Of a DNA stretch of 5,712 bases, positions 1-5,178 are shown piece after piece. Position 1 is the first letter of the stretch. Every line of letters starts with the position of its first letter. The notes beneath the pieces are model-generated. The model worked only from the letters and a program-made list of their open reading frames with translations. It had not been told where the DNA came from and searched no databases. The stretch covers positions 1-5,712 of the forward strand of contig CAKRCJ010000161.1 of assembly GCA_934307185.1 (NCBI GenBank). Direction: 5' to 3'. The DNA comes from an uncultured Roseburia sp. GTDB lineage: Bacteria; Bacillota; Clostridia; Lachnospirales; Lachnospiraceae. The position numbers and the translations under genes were made by a program.

Positions 1-43
1 GCATTCTTATATTGTCAAGTTTTTACAATTTTCCTGCCTGATT

Positions 44-346
44 TCAGGAAAAAACCTCACTGAGAACTGCATCAATAAGCTTGTCCGGTGTCTCTTTTTC
101 TGTAGTATTTAACTGGCTTTGCGCAGAAAATGTGCCCTGTTCTTTCTCTATTTCCTTTTTCAGGCTCTGCTGCTCTTCTGCCATATTTTTAGCTTGTGTC
201 TGCAAAGACAGAATTTCATCCTTAAATATCTTTTTTTGCTTTCTTATCTTTTGTAATGTGATTATCTGCAGAAGCACCACTATTGCAATAATTATCCAAA
301 GTATCTGCATTGAGTTAGAATACATAATATAAAATAGTTCCTCCAT
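44..346 (-). CDS. Small membrane-anchored coiled-coil protein, function unknown
   Basis: I do not recognise a family. The 100-residue product has a short N-terminal stretch, one hydrophobic segment at about residues 13-31 (MQILWIIIAIVVLLQIITL), a positively charged stop just after it (KIRKQKK, 34-39), and then a charged Lys/Glu/Gln-rich helix to about residue 70 that should form a coiled coil. The last part is polar, ending in an amphipathic LIDAVLSEVFS tail. This predicts a single-pass membrane protein with its C-terminal helix in the cytoplasm (positive-inside rule). I chose the ATG at 346, 10 nt after AAGGAG. A GTG two codons upstream (352) is in the same frame but lies only 4 nt from that site. 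The gene is transcribed divergently from murG. Length, codon use and a good ribosome site support a real gene; a scaffold or envelope role would be speculation. Confidence 0.75.
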   Translation of the reverse strand: MEELFYIMYSNSMQILWIIIAIVVLLQIITLQKIRKQKKIFKDEILSLQTQAKNMAEEQQSLKKEIEKEQGTFSAQSQLNTTEKETPDKLIDAVLSEVFS

Positions 347-356
347 AAGCACATTA

Positions 357-362
357 CTCCTT
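357..362 (-). promoter_or_regulatory. Ribosome binding site AAGGAG of the small membrane protein gene
   Basis: AAGGAG on the minus strand lies 10 nt before the ATG at 346 and only 4 nt before the in-frame GTG at 352. The spacing favours the ATG. A third start, the ATG at 354-352, is in another frame and meets a stop after about 20 codons. Confidence 0.6.
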
Positions 363-381
363 CATTCTTGTTTTTTTATAA

Positions 382-410
382 ATTATAAAACATTTTCCCT
401 GTTTTGAAAG
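382..410 (-). promoter_or_regulatory. Probable promoter of the small membrane protein gene
   Basis: A perfect -10 hexamer TATAAT (382-387, minus strand) lies 30-40 bp before the start codon. The matching -35 position at 17 bp (405-410, CTTTCA) is poor, so recognition would depend mainly on the -10 element. It sits back to back with the murG promoter. Confidence 0.4.
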
Positions 411-458
411 GCTATCCGCCCAAATATCAATCGCAAGTTACGACAAAATAGTTCTTTC

Positions 459-487
459 TTGACTTTTTCACCCCCGGGTATTATAAA
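459..487 (+). promoter_or_regulatory. Sigma-A-type promoter of murG
   Basis: TTGACT (459-464, five of six matches to the -35 consensus) and TATAAA (482-487, five of six) are separated by 17 bp. Transcription would start near 494, leaving a leader of about 40 nt before the murG start codon. The spacer contains an unusual CCCCCGGG run. Confidence 0.7.
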
Positions 488-535
488 TATGGAAGAATTA
501 AACGCATATTACAAATTGCACGGAAAGGATTTCTT

Positions 536-1609
536 ATGAAAAAAATTGTAATGACCGGTGGCGGTACTGCTGGGCATGTAACTCCTAATATTGCTCTCAT
601 GCCTGCATTGCGCAACGAAGGATACGAAATTTCATATATTGGCTCTTACGAAGGAATTGAAAAGGGCTTAATTGAAGCCCAGGGAGTTCCTTACTATGGA
701 ATATCTTCTGGAAAACTCAGAAGATATTTTGATCTTAAAAACTTTTCAGATCCTTTTAAGGTTTTAAAAGGTTATCAGCAGGCTATTCATCTTTTAAAAA
801 AAATAAAACCTGACGTTGTATTTTCGAAGGGCGGTTTTGTATCTGTTCCGGTTGTACTGGCGGCAAAGCATTGTAAAATTCCTGCCATCATACATGAATC
901 TGATATCACACCAGGACTTGCCAACAAGATTGCCATTCCAAGTGCCGTGAAAGTATGCTGCAATTTTCCTGAAACTTTAAAATATCTTCCAGAAGGTAAA
1001 GCAGTTCTTACGGGTTCTCCAATCCGAAAGGAATTATTAAATGGTAATCCGGATAGTGCAAGAAAGCTGTGTCATTTTGAGGGTTCTGACAAGCCGGTTA
1101 TTTTAATTATCGGAGGAAGTTCCGGTTCCAGGGCAATTAATACTGCAATCCGTAACCTTCTTCCTGAATTATTAAAGCGTTATAACATTATTCACTTATG
1201 CGGAAAAGGAAATTTAGATACTTCTTTAAATGAAACAGCAGGTTATGCCCAGTTTGAATATGCCAATAAGGAGCTATCCGATATGTTTGCACTGGCAAGT
1301 CTTGTTATTTCCCGTGCCGGTGCCAATGCCATCTGTGAGCTTTTAGCTCTCAGAAAACCGAATATTTTAATTCCGCTTTCTGCTGCTGCAAGTAGGGGGG
1401 ATCAAATTCTTAATGCCAACTCTTTCCGTTCTTCCGGATATAGCTATGTATTAGAAGAAGAAAATGTAACAAATACGGCTCTTTTAGATGCCATTAATTA
1501 TGTATTTGAACATAAAAATTCTTATGTGGATGCAATGGAAAAAAATAGTGAAAAAAATTCAATCGATACGATTGTGAAATTAATTATGGATACTTCAAAA
1601 ACAAAATAG
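536..1609 (+). CDS. murG: MurG: UDP-GlcNAc--undecaprenyl-PP-MurNAc-pentapeptide GlcNAc transferase
   Basis: MurG moves GlcNAc from UDP-GlcNAc onto lipid I to make lipid II, the last cytoplasmic-face step of peptidoglycan precursor synthesis, and works as a peripheral membrane GT-B glycosyltransferase of family GT28. The 357-residue product shows the family motifs: glycine loop GGGTAGH (8-14), SKGGF (97-101), HES at 120-122 followed by the TPGLANK segment, a third glycine loop GGSSGS (193-198), and the UDP-GlcNAc-binding stretch [11 protein letters not shown] (259-269, with Glu268) followed by SRGDQ (286-290). The HESDxTPGLANK and SRGDQIxNA versions resemble the MurG type of Bacillus and Staphylococcus more than the E. 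coli HEQN type. Length is normal and the frame intact. The start is supported by GGAAAGGA (522-529) 6 nt upstream. No other division or mur gene is adjacent. A palindrome with a T-run follows the stop. Confidence 0.97.
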   Translation: MKKIVMTGGGTAGHVTPNIALMPALRNEGYEISYIGSYEGIEKGLIEAQGVPYYGISSGKLRRYFDLKNFSDPFKVLKGYQQAIHLLKKIKPDVVFSKGGFVSVPVVLAAKHCKIPAIIHESDITPGLANKIAIPSAVKVCCNFPETLKYLPEGKAVLTGSPIRKELLNGNPDSARKLCHFEGSDKPVILIIGGSSGSRAINTAIRNLLPELLKRYNIIHLCGKGNLDTSLNETAGYAQFEYANKELSDMFALASLVISRAGANAICELLALRKPNILIPLSAAASRGDQILNANSFRSSGYSYVLEEENVTNTALLDAINYVFEHKNSYVDAMEKNSEKNSIDTIVKLIMDTSKTK

Positions 1610-1625
1610 ACTTTATTTTTTATCA

Positions 1626-1720
1626 GGCTGTTGCAAAAAAACATAATGCATGCAATATATAGATGTAAATCATAGATTTTATATCTGCATATTGCATGAC
1701 TCGTGTTTTTTGCGGCAGCC
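1626..1720. repeat. Long imperfect palindrome, possible MITE-like element
   Basis: The arms 1626-1669 and 1678-1720 are inverted copies with interruptions. The outer part GGCTG plus GCAAAAAA (1626-1640) pairs with TTTTTTGC plus CAGCC (1706-1720), allowing two G-T pairs. An inner block, CATGCAATAT (1649-1658), pairs perfectly with ATATTGCATG (1689-1698). AGAT and AAA blocks continue the stem to a loop of about 8 nt. In all about 35-40 pairs form. The 7-mer TTTTTTA occurs on both sides (1616-1622 and 1723-1729) and could be a target duplication, but such a T-rich word can arise by chance. No transposase is present. It may be a mobile repeat or simply an unusually long terminator hairpin. Confidence 0.5.
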
Positions 1721-1728
1721 CCTTTTTT
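1626..1728 (+). terminator. Probable intrinsic terminator after murG, perhaps bidirectional
   Basis: The long hairpin starting 17 nt after the murG stop is followed by CC and a run of six T (1723-1728), the usual layout of a factor-independent terminator for plus-strand transcripts. The T-run overlaps the stop codon of the convergent HIT gene (1727-1729). For minus-strand transcripts the inner hairpin (about 1642-1705) is followed by a run of seven U (complement of 1635-1641), so it could also end HIT transcripts. Confidence 0.65.
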
Positions 1729-2143
1729 ACATTTTTAATGAAGTGCAGATTTCTGCCATTTCCTCCGGTGAGAATGTTTCGTGAGACCAGTTTAAAATAT
1801 CATTATTTTTTGCATTTAAATATCTTGGAATTAAATGCATATGGAAATGAAAGACTGTCTGACCGGCAACTTCATGATTATTTTGCACAATGTTAAAACC
1901 ATCACACTTCAAAACATCTGTCATATGCATTGCCAGCTTTTTCGCAAGCTTCATAGCATCTGCTGCCACGTTCTCATCAATCTCATATAAATCTGCATAA
2001 TGCTCTTTTGGAAGAATAAGCGCATGACCTTTACTTGCCGGACTCACATCGAGCACAACTTTAAATTCATCATCCTCATAAATTGTGTTTGATGGGATTT
2101 CTCCTGCAATAATTTTGCAAAAAATACAATTTTCATCTCTCAT
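1727..2143 (-). CDS. HIT-family (Hint-type) nucleotide phosphoramidase/hydrolase
   Basis: This is a histidine-triad protein of the Hint branch, small cytosolic dimers that bind nucleotides and hydrolyse AMP-linked phosphoramidates or related adenylated compounds; the physiological substrate in bacteria is uncertain. The 138-residue product has the CIFCKIIAGEIPS opening (Cys6 and Cys9, potential zinc ligands with histidines), the GHALILPK strand (39-46), NIVQNNHEVAGQ (84-95) and the catalytic triad HFHMH at 99-103 followed by LIPRY. The length is close to that of Bacillus Hit. The frame extends 20 codons further upstream to an ATG at 2203, but I chose the ATG at 2143 because AGAAGGA lies 7 nt before it and conserved family sequence begins right there. 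It is convergent to murG and divergent from the kinase gene. Confidence 0.93.
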   Translation of the reverse strand: MRDENCIFCKIIAGEIPSNTIYEDDEFKVVLDVSPASKGHALILPKEHYADLYEIDENVAADAMKLAKKLAMHMTDVLKCDGFNIVQNNHEVAGQTVFHFHMHLIPRYLNAKNNDILNWSHETFSPEEMAEICTSLKM

Positions 2144-2150
2144 TTTTCTG

Positions 2151-2157
2151 TCCTTCT
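2151..2157 (-). promoter_or_regulatory. Ribosome binding site that sets the HIT protein start
   Basis: AGAAGGA on the minus strand lies 7 nt before the ATG at 2143. It supports the 138-residue product over the 158-residue reading that begins at 2203. Confidence 0.7.
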
Positions 2158-2176
2158 TTCTCCTAATAAATAGGTC

Positions 2177-2183
2177 TGTCGAA
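2177..2183 (+). promoter_or_regulatory. Spo0A-box-like heptamer TGTCGAA
   Basis: TGTCGAA matches the core 0A-box sequence known from Bacillus and clostridial Spo0A targets. It lies 34 bp before the HIT start codon and about 145 bp before the kinase start, in the shared divergent region. About one such heptamer would be expected by chance in a window of this size on both strands, so position is the main argument. Confidence 0.25.
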
Positions 2184-2200
2184 TTTTGTAGTTCATTTAT

Positions 2201-2221
2201 CATTGAAGTTTTTTTTCAATG
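2201..2221. repeat. Short perfect hairpin CATTGAA/TTCAATG
   Basis: CATTGAA (2201-2207) and TTCAATG (2215-2221) form a perfect 7-bp inverted repeat around a T-rich 7-nt loop, lengthened slightly by a wobble and an A-T pair. The T-run is in the loop, not after the stem, so it is not a terminator. It would lie in the 5' leader or promoter of the HIT gene. Confidence 0.35.
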
Positions 2222-2244
2222 GTGCTAAACTGATGCTGAATTGA

Positions 2245-2278
2245 TGTAAAATTTTTCTTTGAATACATAAATTTTACA
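2245..2278. promoter_or_regulatory. Perfect 10-bp inverted repeat, possible operator
   Basis: TGTAAAATTT (2245-2254) and AAATTTTACA (2269-2278) are exact inverted copies separated by 14 bp; the similarity extends two more bases with one mismatch. There is no T-run after either side, which argues against a terminator. The right arm contains TTTACA, the proposed -35 element of the kinase gene, so a protein bound here could block or modulate that promoter. The binding protein is unknown. Confidence 0.4.
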
Positions 2279-2300
2279 CCTTTATATGTTACTACATAAA
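2273..2300 (+). promoter_or_regulatory. Candidate promoter of the histidine kinase gene
   Basis: TTTACA (2273-2278, five of six matches) and CATAAA (2295-2300, four of six) are 16 bp apart, giving a short leader before the TTG start. The -10 is only fair. The alternative pair TTGATG (2241) with TACATA (2264) has a 17-bp spacer but weaker hexamers. Confidence 0.35.
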
Positions 2301-2318
2301 CTATTTTTTTTACAAGGC

Positions 2319-2322
2319 AGGA
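2319..2322 (+). promoter_or_regulatory. Ribosome binding site supporting the TTG start of the kinase
   Basis: AAGGCAGGA spans 2314-2322, with AGGA ending 6 nt before the TTG at 2329. The next in-frame ATG is codon 45, beyond the phospho-accepting histidine, so this site and the TTG are needed for a functional kinase. Confidence 0.65.
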
Positions 2323-2328
2323 AATAAA

Positions 2329-2976
2329 TTGTTAACCAGCGAAGATTATCTGAATATTTTTCATGAAATAAAAAATTCCATTACACTAATCAACAGTTCT
2401 TTACAGCTTGTTGAAAAGAAACATCCTGAAGTTTCTGATTTCCCTTACTGGACAGAAACCATGTCAGAAATCGCATCCTTGCGGAATATGGTTGTAGAAC
2501 TGTCTTCTGCCCGCTTATGCAATCATCTGAATTTGAAAAAAGTAAATCTGTATGATTACATGAAAGAGATAAACTCTTCTATTGCTGCACTTTCTTTTTT
2601 TAATTTCAACTGCGAAATTAATATGGAGAAAAATCTGCCTGAAATAGAGCTCGACTCACAGCTTATGAAGCAGGCATTTATTAATCTTTTAAAAAATGCT
2701 TATGAAGCCATGAACAAAACCGGCACTGTTAAAATAAATGTGTTCGCCCGGAATAACTCTGTCCAGATTGATGTTACCGACTATGGCGGTGGCTTAGACC
2801 CTGCTTTTGCAGACAGTATTTTTGAACCATTTATCACTTCAAAAAATGGTGGAAGCGGTCTCGGTCTTGTCATCACAAAACAAATCGTAGACTCACATCA
2901 TGGTTCTATTGAATGTGAGTCAAGACCTGGCGACGGCTGTACCTTTACTATTATTCTGCCAATTACGCAAAGTTAA
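2329..2976 (+). CDS. Short soluble sensor-less histidine kinase
   Basis: The 215-residue product is the bare catalytic core of a two-component kinase. A dimerisation/phospho-acceptor helix opens the protein, with H-box FHEIKNSI and His12 as the predicted phosphorylated residue. The ATP-binding HATPase_c domain follows at about 75-212: N-box with Asn119 and Asn123 (NLLKNAYEAM), G1 box DYGGG (151-155), F-box FEPF (165-168) and G2 box GGSGLGLVI (174-182). All key residues are present. There is no transmembrane segment, PAS, GAF or HAMP domain, and full kinases are usually much longer. No response regulator is adjacent, so it is an orphan; the H-box and tail resemble sporulation kinases that phosphorylate Spo0F or Spo0A, but the partner is unknown. 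The start is TTG with a good ribosome site. The 3' end overlaps the convergent flavoprotein gene by 14 bp. Confidence 0.88.
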   Translation: MLTSEDYLNIFHEIKNSITLINSSLQLVEKKHPEVSDFPYWTETMSEIASLRNMVVELSSARLCNHLNLKKVNLYDYMKEINSSIAALSFFNFNCEINMEKNLPEIELDSQLMKQAFINLLKNAYEAMNKTGTVKINVFARNNSVQIDVTDYGGGLDPAFADSIFEPFITSKNGGSGLGLVITKQIVDSHHGSIECESRPGDGCTFTIILPITQS

Positions 2977-3952
2977 ACAGGGTGTCTAACATCCGAAGCG
3001 TTTTAAAGTTACCTTTTGCTGTCATTTCTCCAGTCATAAATGCCCGCTGAAAGGTCATCCTTCCCTCAATAATTCCTTCCATCACATCATAATTAAGCTT
3101 TGCCAGAACATCTATATTTTCCTGTTTTCCATAACTAATTTCCAAATCATCCTCTGCTATCCCTATAAATAATGGGTCTTTTAACCCGTCCATCATGAAA
3201 AGATAACGTGCAGAAAAATCCGGCTGAGGAATAAAATGATTTTCAAATTCTTTTATAAATGCATCCTGCTGCTGTTTATCATTTCCAAGCATATCCTTAA
3301 ACATGCTGGCAAGTTCCTCAATATCTTCTTTCTGTTTCTTCACATAAGAATCATCTGATACATATTTTGATAACTGTTCACTCTCCTGTGGTGTCAGTTC
3401 AAGCTGCGCCGTGCGGGATACACTTCTTCTCACTGCCTGATTACTTGTTGGAAGGTTTTTTAACTTCTGGGAAAGTGTACGATAAAGATTTTCTGCCTTT
3501 TTTTCAATTATGACAGTATAGTCTTCATTCATTTCAAAAGTAACTAAATCTTCTACATATCCACACAATCCTGCACATGGAAGCCCGCCTAAAATCTCCC
3601 ATGCATTTGCCAGTGTCATTTCTCCTTCCCGTTCTCCATATGTAGTAGACATTACAATTGGCTGCATGTAAGTTACTTTAATTTTTTCCTTATCCCCATA
3701 AAGCCAGCATGCATCTAAAAACTGCTGCATATAGCCGCCAATTCCAAGCCATTCTACTGTCGTTGCCAGAATAATTCCATCTGCATCACGTATTGTCTGT
3801 GGAAGTGTCGCAATTTCGTTCTTATGCTCATAAATATTGATACGCTCCACTGTCACTCGAAGTTCTTTTAAAACTTCTTCCATTTTATCTAATACATACA
3901 GGGTTGGATCATCAAGTAATCCTCTTCCGCCATAATAAATATTAATTTTCAT
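2963..3952 (-). CDS. Flavodoxin-like NAD(P)H-dependent reductase fused to an SCP2-like domain
   Basis: Residues 1-165 look like a flavodoxin/NADPH-dependent FMN reductase fold: a beta strand KINIYYGG, a phosphate-loop-like GGRGLLDDPT (8-17), the strand DGIILATTVEWLGIGGYMQQFLDACW (58-83), which matches the family pattern of a flavin-contacting loop before a helix with FLD, and a later strand VIVMSTTYG-like region near 99-105. Residues 166-240 are a charged helical linker. Residues about 245-328 resemble the SCP2 lipid-binding fold, with the typical late Gly/Phe pattern around GRMTFQRAFMTGEMTAKGNFKTL (297-319). Predicted cytosolic; substrate unknown. The SCP2 part suggests a hydrophobic ligand, but that is inference. 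The start is supported by AGAAAGGG 6 nt upstream and a promoter ahead of it. The fold calls come from memory of family patterns, so the SCP2 half is less sure than the flavodoxin half. Confidence 0.8.
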   Translation of the reverse strand: MKINIYYGGRGLLDDPTLYVLDKMEEVLKELRVTVERINIYEHKNEIATLPQTIRDADGIILATTVEWLGIGGYMQQFLDACWLYGDKEKIKVTYMQPIVMSTTYGEREGEMTLANAWEILGGLPCAGLCGYVEDLVTFEMNEDYTVIIEKKAENLYRTLSQKLKNLPTSNQAVRRSVSRTAQLELTPQESEQLSKYVSDDSYVKKQKEDIEELASMFKDMLGNDKQQQDAFIKEFENHFIPQPDFSARYLFMMDGLKDPLFIGIAEDDLEISYGKQENIDVLAKLNYDVMEGIIEGRMTFQRAFMTGEMTAKGNFKTLRMLDTLFNFA

Positions 3953-4008
3953 ATTGTACCCTTTCTAACCTTCTGCAGTTTAGCCATTTTGCCTGTCTGC
4001 CTCTAATC

Positions 4009-4037
4009 AGTATATTAACTTTTTACGATAAAATCAA
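4009..4037 (-). promoter_or_regulatory. Promoter of the flavodoxin-SCP2 gene, overlapping the rhomboid stop
   Basis: On the minus strand TTGATT (4032-4037) and TATACT (4009-4014, five of six matches) are separated by exactly 17 bp. The -35 hexamer contains the TGA stop codon of the upstream rhomboid gene. The leader to the start codon is about 50 nt. This suggests the flavoprotein gene can be transcribed independently of the rhomboid gene. Confidence 0.6.
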
Positions 4038-5095
4038 TATTTTTGACCTTTTCCGCGATACAAAATCACAGCTGTGATAAATCCAAAAATTAATCCACCT
4101 ATATGACACCAGTTATCTACACCCGCTGTCGTAAATCCAAAATATAAACTTAAAATAAGCAGAATAGCCATTCCCTGTGGTGTCATGCCTTCGATATTCC
4201 CTTTATGCCGGATAACAACCCACAGCAGGCCACCTATCACTCCAAATATCGCGCCAGATGCTCCTGCAGACACTGCATAATCTCCTGTATATAACATTAT
4301 GATATAGGAAAGTATTCCACCGCCAATTCCCGCCGCCAGATAGATAACCGCCATTTTCCAATGTCCTGCCACTTTTTCAAGCCGTGAACCCATACAAGCT
4401 AAAATTATCATATTGTTTGTAAGATGCGTAATTCCAAAATGCAAAAACATTGCTGTAAAGAAACGCCACAGTTCATGATTATATGTAATAAAATCCGGAT
4501 ACATTGCCCCATTTTCAGCCATATACAATGCATTTTCTGTTGCTCCTCCTATTGATAATATAAGGTAAACAACAATATTGGTAAGCACAAGCAGGCTTGT
4601 GATAAACGGAAATTTCCATAATTCTTTTTTAAATATTTTCCAATTTTTGAAAATTTTCTTATTATTTGTTACGAAGCTTTCATTGTAATGCTCCAGACAG
4701 CCTCTTAATCCCCAGAAATCTCCTGGCTGATTTTCATAAATAATTAGCTGATGCGCTTTTTGTTCATAAACCCACACATTTTTATACACTGTACAAATAT
4801 GATGTGCCCATTCTGTCTGCCCGGTCAGAAGAAGTGTCAGCATCTCCACATGATACACTGGATATCCATCCGGGAAATCTAAAAGTCGTCCCTTCGGATG
4901 GTAAAAAATATCCATCACCTGCTCCTGGACTATTCGGAGTTTATCTACAGGCAATATGGACTGTCCATCTTCTAAAACCATTACTAAATGGAATCCCTCC
5001 TGATAGTATTTATAAAAGACTCCCATATTTTTTTCAGGCAATGTGTAATAACGATATCCCTGTTGATAAAAAATATCTTTAAACTGTTCTGTCAT
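4034..5095 (-). CDS. Rhomboid-family intramembrane serine protease with N-terminal soluble domain
   Basis: Rhomboids cut transmembrane helices inside the lipid bilayer with a Ser-His dyad. The 353-residue product has a soluble N-terminal region of about 155 residues, then a six-helix core: helix 1 near 163-181, helix 2 with WRFFTAMFLHFGITHLTNN (HxxxxHxxxN motif, His224 and Asn228 for the oxyanion hole), helix 3 near 246-269, helix 4 with GASGAIFG (catalytic Ser280), helix 5 near 305-320, and helix 6 with CHIGGLIFGF (catalytic His331). All catalytic elements are intact. The layout, a cytosolic domain before the protease core, recalls Bacillus GluP/YqgP, but there is no TPR tail and I cannot assign a substrate. 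The start is the ATG at 5095, with GGAG 11 nt upstream, a slightly long spacing; no better in-frame start is seen. It has its own promoter. Confidence 0.93.
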   Translation of the reverse strand: MTEQFKDIFYQQGYRYYTLPEKNMGVFYKYYQEGFHLVMVLEDGQSILPVDKLRIVQEQVMDIFYHPKGRLLDFPDGYPVYHVEMLTLLLTGQTEWAHHICTVYKNVWVYEQKAHQLIIYENQPGDFWGLRGCLEHYNESFVTNNKKIFKNWKIFKKELWKFPFITSLLVLTNIVVYLILSIGGATENALYMAENGAMYPDFITYNHELWRFFTAMFLHFGITHLTNNMIILACMGSRLEKVAGHWKMAVIYLAAGIGGGILSYIIMLYTGDYAVSAGASGAIFGVIGGLLWVVIRHKGNIEGMTPQGMAILLILSLYFGFTTAGVDNWCHIGGLIFGFITAVILYRGKGQKY

Positions 5096-5127
5096 TTTAA
5101 CATCTACTCCATTACTTAATGGATATA

Positions 5128-5156
5128 ATTATAGATACTTTCTATTTTGAATGCAA
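5128..5156 (-). promoter_or_regulatory. Promoter of the rhomboid gene
   Basis: A perfect -10 TATAAT (5128-5133, minus strand) lies 17 bp after TTGCAT (5151-5156, three of six matches to -35). The leader is about 25-30 nt before the ATG at 5095. It falls in the 83-bp gap after the FHA gene, where I see no terminator hairpin, so some read-through from the FHA gene is also likely. Confidence 0.6.
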
Positions 5157-5178
5157 TTGACTTCCTCTGATGTTTTTA

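Noticed and set aside
13..18. Consensus -35 hexamer TTGACA on the minus strand at the window start.
   Set aside because: The -10 position at 17 bp would fall outside the window, so a promoter for a gene to the left cannot be confirmed.
29..52. Hairpin TTTTCCTG/CAGGAAAA over the stop codon of the small membrane protein gene, a possible terminator.
   Set aside because: Neither strand has a T-run after the stem (the minus strand continues TTGTAAAAAC), so I do not call it a terminator.
81..332. Plus-strand open frame of 83 codons opposite the small membrane protein gene.
   Set aside because: No ribosome site, cysteine- and phenylalanine-rich composition typical of antisense reading, and the minus-strand gene has better start signals.
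347..535. Possible riboswitch or structured leader before murG.
   Set aside because: The leader after the predicted transcription start is only about 40 nt and shows no stem with T-run; only promoter and ribosome site are supported.
1696..1896. Plus-strand open frame of 66 codons over the HIT gene.
   Set aside because: It lies antisense to a clear HIT gene and begins within the palindrome, with no ribosome site.
2980..2994. Small hairpin GGGTGT-CTA-ACATCC after the kinase stop, a possible terminator.
   Set aside because: The stem is 6 bp with one wobble and only a short T4 follows some bases later; it also lies in the flavoprotein coding region.
4804..5082. Plus-strand open frame of 92 codons opposite the rhomboid N-terminus.
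   Set aside because: Shadow of the rhomboid coding sequence, with no supporting motif or start signal.
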